From JACQHM01 sp964535215 (lineage in GTDB: Bacteria > Methylomirabilota > Methylomirabilia > Methylomirabilales > JACQHM01), in NCBI GenBank assembly GCA_964535215.1, contig CAZHST010000003.1:75357-139356 (forward strand): a DNA stretch of 64,000 nucleotides, given 5' to 3'. Below the pieces are notes generated by a model. The model did not search any database. It was not told where the DNA came from and saw nothing but the letters and a program-made list of their open reading frames with translations. Made by a program: the position numbers and the translations under genes. Below are positions 11,257 to 18,606 of the stretch, piece by piece (the first letter of the stretch is position 1; the number at the start of each line of letters is the position of its first letter).

Positions 11257-14100
11257 ATGGCAAGATTCCTTTGGATCGGTTCCTCCCTCCTCCTCCTCAA
11301 CAGCGTGTACCTGGCGACCTTTGCCTCTCCAACCCTCTTTTACTATGCGAACGTCCTTCTGCATGCCGGGTTAGGGATCGTTCTGATCCCCCCCGCCCTC
11401 ATCCTCGGCATCCGCTTCCTAAGGAGGGGCTGGGTCCACGGGGGACGGTCCCGGCCTGCTGGACTTCGCCTCGGTTTCTTGAGCCTCCTCGTCTGCACGG
11501 CCACAGGGCTCGCTTTGATCCTTGTCGGAGCCTTCAGGCCGAACCGGTGGCTCCTCGATCTTCACCTCACCTCCTCCCTCTTCGCCATCCTCCTCTTAGC
11601 CGGCTCCCTCCGGGCCCGAGGGGTCCAATCCCAGGTAACGCCGGACCTGAAAAGGGCATGGACCCTTGCCATCGTCACCCTATCCGTGACCTTCATCCTC
11701 CTCACCGCCGCGTTGGCGGTAAACGCCCTCCTCCCGGATCCGGCCAGCCGGATCGTTAACCCGCCCCTCCCGCCATCCACAATGGAGGAAGAAGCCCTGT
11801 TGGGGAAAGACGGGCCCTTCTTCCCCTCCGCGGCCGAAACGGCCTCCCGGGAGAGGATCCCCTCGAAGATCTTCCTCACCTCCCAAACATGCGGGCGATC
11901 CGGTTGCCACCGGGACATCTACACCCAATGGTCCTCCTCGGCCCACCACTTCTCCTCCTTCAACAACCAGTGGTATCGAAAATCCATCGAGTATATGCAG
12001 GAGGTCATCGGGGTAAAGCCCTCCAAGTGGTGCGCCGGGTGCCACGACCCGGCCCTCCTCTTCAGCGGAATGATGGACACCCCGATCCGTGAGATCATCA
12101 ACACCCCCGAGGCCCAGGCCGGGCTGGGGTGCCTGGCCTGCCATGCCATCATCCGGGTGAAGGACACGATGGGAAACGGTGGCTACGTGATCCAGGAGCC
12201 CCCCCTCCATGATCTGGCGGTCAGCGATCATCCGCTCCTTAGGACCCTCCACGATCTCCTGATCCGTCTCGATCCCGAGCCGCACCGAAGGACGTTCCTG
12301 AAGCCCTTCCACCGTCGAAACGCCGAGTTTTGCTCGGCCTGTCACAAGGTCCACCTCGATCACCCGGTCAACCACTACCGCTGGGTCCGCGGGTTCAACG
12401 AATACGACAATTGGCAGGCAAGCGGTGTCTCCGGTCAGGGGGCCAGGTCCTTCTACGCTCCCGAATCCCCCAAGGTCTGCTCGGACTGCCACATGCCCCT
12501 GATCCCCTCCAAGGATGCGGGAAACATCAACGGGCTTGTCCACTCCCACCGTTTCCCCGGGGCCAACACCGCCCTCCCGGTTGTGAATCAGGACATGGAA
12601 CAACTGCACGGGACGATCCGGTTCCTCCAGGACAATCAGGTCTCCTTGGACATCTTCGCCCTGATCGTTGACGAAGATCAGGGGCCTCCGACGAAGGCGG
12701 CGGGGAAGGCTGCCCGGGGGGATCCCCTCCGCCTCTCCAGCACCTTTGCGGTTGGCGAAGAGCAGGGACTTCAGGTGGGAAGTCCCGGGGGTGCCATGGC
12801 GACCCGTCGCAGGGTGATCGCCCCCCTTGACCGGGGGGAGGGGACCGTCCGACGGGGAGGCTCGGTCCTGGTCGAGGTCGTCGTCCGGACCAGAGGGGTC
12901 GGCCACTTCTTCCCCGGGGGGACGGTGGATGCCTTTGATGTCTGGCTGGAACTGAAGGCCGAGGACGAAAGGGGGAGGATCCTCTTCTGGAGTGGGGCCG
13001 TGGAAGATAACGGGAAAGGCCCTGTCGAGAAGGGCGCCCATTTCTACCGCTCCCTCCTCCTAGACGGCCATGGGAACCCTATCAACAAGCGGAATGCCTG
13101 GGCAGCCCGCTCCACCCTTTACGTTCGACTGATCCCGCCGGGGGCGGCTGACGTGGCCCACTTTCGCCTCCAGGTCCCCAAAGACTCGGGGGACACCATC
13201 CATCTGAAGGCCAGGCTGAACTATCGGAAGTTCGCCTGGTGGTTCAACCGGTTCGCCTTCGCCGGCATCCGCGATCCCTCGGACCGAGGCTTCGCCTTAA
13301 GCCCCCACTACGATGATGGCCGCTGGCTCTTCACCGGTGACACCTCGAATGTCTCCGGAAAGATCAAAGGCATCCCCGACCTCCCCATTGTCACGATGGC
13401 CGAGGCGAAGGCAACGTTGAAGGTCGTCAACGCGGAAAGCCCCTGGCCGGCGATGGACCCGCCCTCTACGCCCAAAGATCGGGAGCGCTGGAACGACTAC
13501 GGGATCGGCCTCCTGCTCCAGGGCAATCTCCGGCAAGCGGAAGAAGCCTTCTTGAAGGTCACGGAGCTCGATCCGACCTACGCCGATGGCTGGGTAAACG
13601 TTGCGAGGGTACGCCTCCAGGAAGGGGACATCGCCGGGGCCAGAGGGATGCTGGAGAAGGCCCTGGAGGTGGACCCGAACCTCCCGAAGATTCACTACTT
13701 CTACGCCCTCGTCCTGAAGGCCGAAGGGCGCTATGACCAGGCTCTCGAACACCTCCGGAGCGTCGTCAGGGCCTACCCCCGGGATCGGGTGGTCCGGAAC
13801 GAGATCGGGCGGATCCTCTTTCTCCAGCGCCGGTACCGGGAGGCCATCACCGAACTCCTGGAGGTTCTCAAGATCGACCCCGAGGACCTCCAGGCCCATT
13901 ACACCCTGATGCTCTGCTATCGGGGGGCAGGCGACCTGGCGATGGCGGGGAAACACGAACGCCTGTACCGCCGGTTCAAGGCGGATGAGGCCTCCCAGGC
14001 CATCACCGGCCCCCGCCGTCTCGGGAACCCTGAGGACAACAACGAGCGCCAGCCGATCCACGAACACCGCTCGATCCCCCTCCCTCCCCACCCAAAGTAG
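11257..14100 (+). CDS. Membrane-anchored multihaem cytochrome c with C-terminal TPRs
   Basis: The 947-residue protein starts with about four or five transmembrane helices in the first 155 residues. A haem domain follows with CGRSGCH (212, a CX4CH spacing), CAGCH (259), CLACH (292), CSACH (359) and CSDCH (408), plus several free histidines as possible distal ligands. A beta-type region with RGVGHFFPGGTVDAFDVWLEL follows, and TPR repeats fill about 740-930 (DYGIGLLLQGNLRQAEEAF, GRYDQALEHLRSVV). The layout resembles cytochrome c554-like proteins carried on a membrane anchor. It probably moves electrons in the periplasm; donor and acceptor are unknown. The CRTAC1 lipoprotein gene follows by 27 bases. 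Confidence 0.85.
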   Translation: MARFLWIGSSLLLLNSVYLATFASPTLFYYANVLLHAGLGIVLIPPALILGIRFLRRGWVHGGRSRPAGLRLGFLSLLVCTATGLALILVGAFRPNRWLLDLHLTSSLFAILLLAGSLRARGVQSQVTPDLKRAWTLAIVTLSVTFILLTAALAVNALLPDPASRIVNPPLPPSTMEEEALLGKDGPFFPSAAETASRERIPSKIFLTSQTCGRSGCHRDIYTQWSSSAHHFSSFNNQWYRKSIEYMQEVIGVKPSKWCAGCHDPALLFSGMMDTPIREIINTPEAQAGLGCLACHAIIRVKDTMGNGGYVIQEPPLHDLAVSDHPLLRTLHDLLIRLDPEPHRRTFLKPFHRRNAEFCSACHKVHLDHPVNHYRWVRGFNEYDNWQASGVSGQGARSFYAPESPKVCSDCHMPLIPSKDAGNINGLVHSHRFPGANTALPVVNQDMEQLHGTIRFLQDNQVSLDIFALIVDEDQGPPTKAAGKAARGDPLRLSSTFAVGEEQGLQVGSPGGAMATRRRVIAPLDRGEGTVRRGGSVLVEVVVRTRGVGHFFPGGTVDAFDVWLELKAEDERGRILFWSGAVEDNGKGPVEKGAHFYRSLLLDGHGNPINKRNAWAARSTLYVRLIPPGAADVAHFRLQVPKDSGDTIHLKARLNYRKFAWWFNRFAFAGIRDPSDRGFALSPHYDDGRWLFTGDTSNVSGKIKGIPDLPIVTMAEAKATLKVVNAESPWPAMDPPSTPKDRERWNDYGIGLLLQGNLRQAEEAFLKVTELDPTYADGWVNVARVRLQEGDIAGARGMLEKALEVDPNLPKIHYFYALVLKAEGRYDQALEHLRSVVRAYPRDRVVRNEIGRILFLQRRYREAITELLEVLKIDPEDLQAHYTLMLCYRGAGDLAMAGKHERLYRRFKADEASQAITGPRRLGNPEDNNERQPIHEHRSIPLPPHPK

Positions 14101-14127
14101 GGGAGTCCTTTTGGACGCGAGAGACGT

Positions 14128-15915
14128 ATGAGAGCCTTCCCCCCCAACCCGATCCGCAAGCCCGCCCTCATGACGCTCGCCCTTGCCATCTTCCTGCTGA
14201 ACGGATGCGGGGGGGAGAAAGGTGTGGAGAAGCCCTCATCCGAGGCCCCTCAGGAAGGGATGGAACACCTTCGACCGGAGCCGGCGAATCCCCCACCCAA
14301 CGTCCCCTTTCGATTCGTTGACATCACCCAGGCCTCCGGGATCAGATTTACCCACTTCACCGGGGCCTTCGGCAAGAAGTATATGCCGGAGACCATGGGC
14401 GCGGGGGGCTGCTTCCTGGACTTTGACAACGATGGGTTCCAGGACATCCTGCTGGTCAACGGTATGGGATGGCCCGACCACAGACCTTCCTTCAAGACGA
14501 CCATGGCCCTTTACAGGAACCTGAAGGATGGCACCTTTGCCGACGTTACAAAGAGGGCCGGCCTAGCCGTGGAGCTGTACGGGATGGGGTGCGCCGTGGG
14601 GGACTTTGACAACGACGGGTTCGTGGACCTGTACATCACCGCCTTGGGCCCGAACCACCTTTTCCGGAACAACGGGGACGGGACCTTCACCGATGTGACG
14701 GAGAAGGCAGGGGTCGGGGACCCGGGATGGGGTACGAGCGCCGCCTGGGTTGACTACGACCGGGATGGTCTCCTCGACCTCTTCGTCGGCAACTACGTGA
14801 AGTGGTCGCCGACGACGGATCTCTACTGCACCCTGGATGGGAAGCGGAAGGCCTATTGTACACCGGAATCCTACGAGGGGGATTCCCCCCGCCTGTACCA
14901 CAACAACGGCGATGGCACCTTCACCGATCGGTCCCAAGAGGCCGGGATCTTCCACCCCACGGCCAAGGCCTTGGGGGTCACCGTCTTGGACTTCAACGAG
15001 GACGGATGGCTTGACATCGCCGTGGCCAACGATACGGAGCCGAATCTCCTCTTTCAGAATAACGGCGACGGAACCTTCTCGGAGGTTGGGATCCCCACCG
15101 GGATCGCCTTAAGCGAGGCCGGCAAAGCCAGGGCCGGCATGGGGATTGACGCTGGCGACTATGACAATCGAGGCTTCTTCAGCATCGCCATCGGGAACTT
15201 CGCGAACGAGATGATCGGGTTCTACCAGAACGAGGAAGGGGTCCTCTTCACCGACATTGCCCCCAGGACAACCATCGGCAAGGAGAGCCTCCTCTCCTTA
15301 ACCTTCGGCCTCTTTTTCTTCGACCATGATCTGGACGGTCTCCTCGACCTCTTCGTGGTCAACGGTCATGTGGACCCCACCATCGAGGCCGTCCAAAAAG
15401 ACCTCACCTACCCCCAGCGGCCGCTCCTTTTCAGGAACGAAGGAAACGGCCGCTTTTCGGAAATCGGGAAGCACCTTAAGGGTCCCCTCCTGAAGAAGGT
15501 CGTTGGCCGAGGGGCCGCCTATGGGGATCTGGACAACGACGGGGACTTGGACCTCCTCATCACCGTCAACGGTGGGAGGCCCCTCCTCCTCCGAAACGAT
15601 GGAGGGGGGAACAACTGGCTGAAGGTCAAGGTCGTCGGCACAAAGAGCAACCGGTCGGGGATCGGGACCAAGCTGAAGGCCTCTCTCGGCCGGACGGTCC
15701 AGTACCGGATGGTCAGAAGCGGGGGGAGCTACCTCTCCCAGAGTGAGCTCCCGGTCACCTTCGGCCTGGGCAAGAACAAGAAGGTGGACCTCCTCGAGAT
15801 CATCTGGCCGAGCGGCCTGAAGGAATCAACCAAGGATGTCCAAGCGAATCAGATCCTCACGGTCCGGGAGGGCAAGGCGAATGACGTTGAGAGGAAGTCA
15901 AGTACCCCGGACTAA
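14128..15915 (+). CDS. CRTAC1-family FG-GAP/ASPIC-UnbV lipoprotein
   Basis: Residues 14-26 form a hydrophobic signal ending in LLNGCGG, a type II lipobox, so the mature 595-residue-precursor protein should be lipid-anchored. FG-GAP blades follow (GCFLDFDNDGFQDILLVNG, GDFDNDGFVDLYI, DYDRDGLLDLFVGNY), then ASPIC/UnbV (NRSGIGTKLKASLG, GGSYLSQSELPVTFGLGKNKKVDLLEIIWPSG). It is a paralogue of the gene at 5423 with the same domain order. The last residues STPD and the stop codon are encoded by the left-end hairpin of the adjacent IS element, so the insertion replaced the original C-terminal tail just beyond the last domain. Confidence 0.85.
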   Translation: MRAFPPNPIRKPALMTLALAIFLLNGCGGEKGVEKPSSEAPQEGMEHLRPEPANPPPNVPFRFVDITQASGIRFTHFTGAFGKKYMPETMGAGGCFLDFDNDGFQDILLVNGMGWPDHRPSFKTTMALYRNLKDGTFADVTKRAGLAVELYGMGCAVGDFDNDGFVDLYITALGPNHLFRNNGDGTFTDVTEKAGVGDPGWGTSAAWVDYDRDGLLDLFVGNYVKWSPTTDLYCTLDGKRKAYCTPESYEGDSPRLYHNNGDGTFTDRSQEAGIFHPTAKALGVTVLDFNEDGWLDIAVANDTEPNLLFQNNGDGTFSEVGIPTGIALSEAGKARAGMGIDAGDYDNRGFFSIAIGNFANEMIGFYQNEEGVLFTDIAPRTTIGKESLLSLTFGLFFFDHDLDGLLDLFVVNGHVDPTIEAVQKDLTYPQRPLLFRNEGNGRFSEIGKHLKGPLLKKVVGRGAAYGDLDNDGDLDLLITVNGGRPLLLRNDGGGNNWLKVKVVGTKSNRSGIGTKLKASLGRTVQYRMVRSGGSYLSQSELPVTFGLGKNKKVDLLEIIWPSGLKESTKDVQANQILTVREGKANDVERKSSTPD

Positions 15916-16192
15916 AGTCCGGGGCTTGTGAGGAGTAGCGACCTTGCCCCTCGCGAAACCGCAAGACACCGCCTCGGCGGTGGGAAAGACTAGCCTGGCC
16001 AAGCCACCGGCTCTGGCAACAGAGGTCCGGGGGCGCTCGAAGGCAGCTGAACGGTCCGGGCGTGGCAGCCCGCGCACGGTGGGGATGCTCCCCCAGTCTC
16101 CCCCCTCTGCGACCGTCAGCGGCGATGGGGGCAATTGCCCTCCCCCGCCTCGGGGGAGGAGAAGGGGTGGTAACGCCCCGCTCTTTGTCCCG
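15904..16192 (+). ncRNA. Putative omega-RNA scaffold of the IsrB locus
   Basis: The non-coding segment between the element's left end and the nuclease gene is full of stems: the left-end hairpin (15905-15924), CACCGC-CTCG-GCGGTG (15967-15982), CTCTG-GCAA-CAGAG with a GNRA loop (16011-16024) and a 9-bp stem CCTCCCCCG/CGGGGGAGG (16139-16159). In IscB and IsrB systems the guide RNA lies 5' of the nuclease gene in this position, and its guide comes from DNA flanking the left end. The call is from location and structure; boundaries are approximate. Confidence 0.6.
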
Positions 16193-17204
16193 GTGGTCTC
16201 CGCCTCCGGCAAACCGCTGATGCCCTGCCATCCGGCCAGGGCGAGGGAGCTGGTCCGCAGAGGCCGGGCGCTTCGACGCTTCAAAAAGGGACTGTTCTAC
16301 CTCCAGCTCCTGGACCGCGAGGACGGGGAAGTCCAGCCGGTCGCGTTGGGCGTTGATCCAGGCTCGGAACACGAAGGGTTCACGGTCAAGTCGGAGCGAC
16401 GCACGTTTGTGAACCTTCAGGCGGAGGCCGTGACGTGGGTGAAAGAGGCCGTGAAGACCCGCCGTGAGAGGCGGCGGGGCCGGCGGTTCCGCAAGACGCC
16501 CTGCCGATCCCCTCGGCCAAACCGGGCTCGTGGAGGGATTCCCCCCTCCACCCACGCCCGATGGGCGTGGAAGCTCAGGCTGATCCGGGTCCTCTTGCAG
16601 CTCTATCCGAATCACCGTCGCCGTCGTGGAAGACGTGAAGGCCGGAACCCGGCAGGGGAGGAGGCGCTGGAACACCTCGTTCTCGCCTCTGGAGGTGGGC
16701 AAGCAGTGGTTCTACCGGGAGCTCCGGAAGCGGGTGCCGGTGGTCCTGAAATCGGGATGGGAGACGAAGCAGCTTCGGGATCAGCTCGGGCTGGTCAAAC
16801 TCCGGAACAAGCGGGCCGAGGACTTCCGCGCCCATTGCGTGGATGCCTGGGTCCTGGCCACCTCCGCCGTGGGAGGCACGATCCCCGACAACACCGTTGT
16901 CCTCCTCGTCAGCCCGGTCCGCCTCCACCGGCGAAAGCTCCATCGGCTGGAGCCGGACCAGGGGGGCGTCCGCCGTCCCTACGGCGGGACCAGGAGCGGC
17001 GGGCTCAAGCGCGGGAGCCTCGTCACCCATCCCCGGTGGGGCGTCTGCTACGTTGGCGGAACCCTGGGAACCCGGATCAGCCTGCATCGTCTCTCCGACG
17101 GCAAACGGTTGACCCAACAGGCCCGACCGTGGGACTGCACGGTGCTGGCCTTCAACACCTGGAAGACGCGGCTCCTCCCCGGACTCCCGTCCGGGATTTC
17201 CGCC
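15904..17204 (+). mobile_element. IS200/IS605-type element carrying an IsrB (OMEGA) locus, no transposase gene
   Basis: The left boundary is marked by a perfect 9-bp hairpin (15905-15924) and the right by a related 7-bp hairpin (CCCGGAC/GTCCGGG, 17178-17195), as in subterminal hairpins of this group. Between them lie a structured non-coding segment and an IsrB-like gene. No TnpA-type Y1 transposase is present, so movement would need one in trans. Exact end points are estimated from the hairpins; there is no obvious target-site duplication, as expected for this family. Confidence 0.6.
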
Positions 17205-17210
17205 GCGTGA
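16193..17210 (+). pseudogene. isrB: IsrB-like RuvC nuclease (PLMP domain, RuvC, no HNH), frameshifted
   Basis: IsrB proteins are the HNH-less relatives of IscB and ancestors of the Cas9 fold, acting with an omega-RNA. The first frame gives a PLMP domain (GKPLMPCHPARARELVRRG), RuvC-I (GVDPGS, Asp codon 16355) and an arginine-rich bridge helix (RRERRRGRRFRK). Near 16604-16614 the homology moves to the next frame, which gives RuvC-II (VVEDVKAG, Glu codon 16629), FSPLEVGKQWFYREL, RuvC-III (AHCVDAWVLA, His 16833 and Asp 16842) and a C-terminal RNA/TAM-type tail. No CxxC HNH insert is present and about 338 codons fit IsrB. An apparent one-base insertion (or two-base loss) breaks it; all catalytic residues are intact. 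Start is uncertain; GTG 16193 is used. Confidence 0.75.
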
Positions 17211-17227
17211 GAGTTCTATGAAGTTCC

Positions 17228-17243
17228 TGGCATGGGATTTGCA
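17228..17243 (+). promoter_or_regulatory. Sigma-54 (RpoN) promoter
   Basis: TGGCAT-GGGAT-TTGCA carries GG (17229-17230) and GC (17241-17242) exactly ten bases apart. A start near 17255 would give a leader of about 30 bases for the secreted protein at 17287. It lies just outside the right end of the IS element. Confidence 0.7.
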
Positions 17244-17286
17244 ATACACTGGTTGTAGGATCGGCTGATCCCTAAGGAGGACGGCT

Positions 17287-17601
17287 ATGGAAAGGGGAAA
17301 GGGATGGTTGGCCCCGGGCATCGCCCTGGTGAGCCTGCTCCTCTGGGTCCCGCTGGCGGGGGCCGGCGAACCACCGCCACCCGGGAAACTCGGGAAAGGG
17401 GAGATGGCCATCGCCCAGGATCTGGCCAAGCGCTCGGGAAAGAGCCTGGACGAGATTGTCGCCATGCGGAAGACTGGCCTGGGCTGGGGGCAGATCGCTC
17501 ACAAACTCGGCCTCCAGCTCGGGAGTGTCGTTGGGGAGGGACACCCCCCTCCTCCGGCAGGCAAAGCGACGAAGGAGACAACGCCAGGGAAGAAACGATA
17601 A
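17287..17601 (+). CDS. Small secreted protein of unknown function
   Basis: This 104-residue protein has a clear signal peptide (GIALVSLLLWVPLAGAG) and a strong AAGGAGG box. The mature part contains an amphipathic stretch, GEMAIAQDLAKRSGKSLDEIVAMRKTGLGWGQIAHKLGL, that looks like a small helical repeat, then a Pro/Lys-rich tail. No enzyme motif is visible and I do not recognise the family. The sigma-54 promoter upstream suggests expression under a specific enhancer-binding activator. It is convergent with, and only 12 bases from, the dehydrogenase gene. Confidence 0.65.
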   Translation: MERGKGWLAPGIALVSLLLWVPLAGAGEPPPPGKLGKGEMAIAQDLAKRSGKSLDEIVAMRKTGLGWGQIAHKLGLQLGSVVGEGHPPPPAGKATKETTPGKKR

Positions 17602-17606
17602 AGGCA

Positions 17607-17621
17607 CCCCGTCTCACGGGG
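17607..17621. terminator. Possible short hairpin at the convergent gene junction
   Basis: CCCCGT-CTC-ACGGGG forms a 6-bp stem between the two convergent stop codons. There is no U-tract, so intrinsic termination is doubtful. Confidence 0.25.
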
Positions 17622-18570
17622 AGAGGACCTCAGGGTTGAAGATGCAGGTTGGCCTCTCCCCCTTCAGGACCTTGACGACCTCGGTTGCCACGATGATGGC
17701 CATGTTCCGCATCGCCCCGTGGGTCACGCCCGCCATGTGGGGTGAGAGGATCACATTGTCCAGTTGGAAGAGGGGGTTGTCTGGGGGTGGGGGTTCCGGG
17801 TCGAAGACGTCCAAACCGGCGCCGGCCAGCCTTCCATGCTTCAGGGCCTCGTAGAGGGCCTTCTCGTCAACGAGTCCACCCCTGGCCGTATTGATGAGGA
17901 TTGCCCCCTCCTTCATGAGCTGAAGCTCCCGCCGCCCAATGAGATGTCTCGTTTCGGAGGAGAGGGGCACGTGGAGGGAAACGATGTCCGACTGCCTGAG
18001 CAGCTCGTCCAAGCCGATGGCCTTCGCTCCCCGCCGCTCGATCTCCTCCGGTTGAAGGTACGCATCGTAGCCTAAGACCTCCATCCCAAAGGCCTTTGCC
18101 AGCTCGGTCACCCGTGATCCGATCCTCCCCATCCCGATAAGCCCCAAGGTCTTCCCCTTCAAGTCGGCCAGGTTCGCCTTCCGGAGGTCATGCCATCTTC
18201 CCCGCCTCATCCCCTGATCCAAGACGACAAGTCGCCGGGAGAGGGCCAGCATAAGGAGGAGTGCATGCTCGGCCACCGCGTCATGGTTTGCCCCCGGGGT
18301 GTAGATGACGGGGATCTTTAACCTCGTCGCCGCCTGGACATCAACATTATCAACGCCGACCCCATGCCGGGCCACGCACTTGAGCTTCGGGCATGCCTTC
18401 ATCACCTTTTCGGTAATCCTCCCGTTGTACCGGATGATGATGGCCTCCACGTCTTTCCCCGCGGCGATCAGGTCCTCCTGGGAAAACCCTGAAGGCATGA
18501 CCACCTCTGCCGCTTCCTCGAGGATCCTGATCCCCTCCTGATGGATTTCCTCCACGAGCAGGACTTTCAT
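17614..18570 (-). CDS. D-2-hydroxyacid dehydrogenase (phosphoglycerate dehydrogenase-like)
   Basis: A 318-residue NAD-dependent dehydrogenase. The Rossmann loop is GLIGMGRIGSRV (about 144-155), the substrate arginine lies in NTARGGLVDE, the catalytic glutamate in GLDVFDPEP and the catalytic histidine in LSPHMAG. It resembles SerA without the C-terminal ACT domain. Typical reactions are reduction of 2-oxoacids or oxidation of 3-phosphoglycerate. It lies 36 bases downstream of a TRAP-TAXI transporter, so a role in using an imported carboxylate is plausible. Substrate specificity is not evident. Confidence 0.82.
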   Translation of the reverse strand: MKVLLVEEIHQEGIRILEEAAEVVMPSGFSQEDLIAAGKDVEAIIIRYNGRITEKVMKACPKLKCVARHGVGVDNVDVQAATRLKIPVIYTPGANHDAVAEHALLLMLALSRRLVVLDQGMRRGRWHDLRKANLADLKGKTLGLIGMGRIGSRVTELAKAFGMEVLGYDAYLQPEEIERRGAKAIGLDELLRQSDIVSLHVPLSSETRHLIGRRELQLMKEGAILINTARGGLVDEKALYEALKHGRLAGAGLDVFDPEPPPPDNPLFQLDNVILSPHMAGVTHGAMRNMAIIVATEVVKVLKGERPTCIFNPEVLSP

Positions 18571-18606
18571 CCCATGTCTCCTCCCACGATGAAGGGGTTG
18601 AACGGG

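Noticed and set aside
15944..16192. Open frame upstream of the IsrB-like gene as protein-coding
   Set aside because: It overlaps the structured omega-RNA region, has no family similarity and lacks a good ribosome-binding site; IscB/IsrB proteins begin just before the PLMP segment.
16575..17465. Long minus-strand open frame across the IsrB-like gene
   Set aside because: It is antisense to conserved nuclease sequence and reads as a low-complexity shadow of high-GC DNA.
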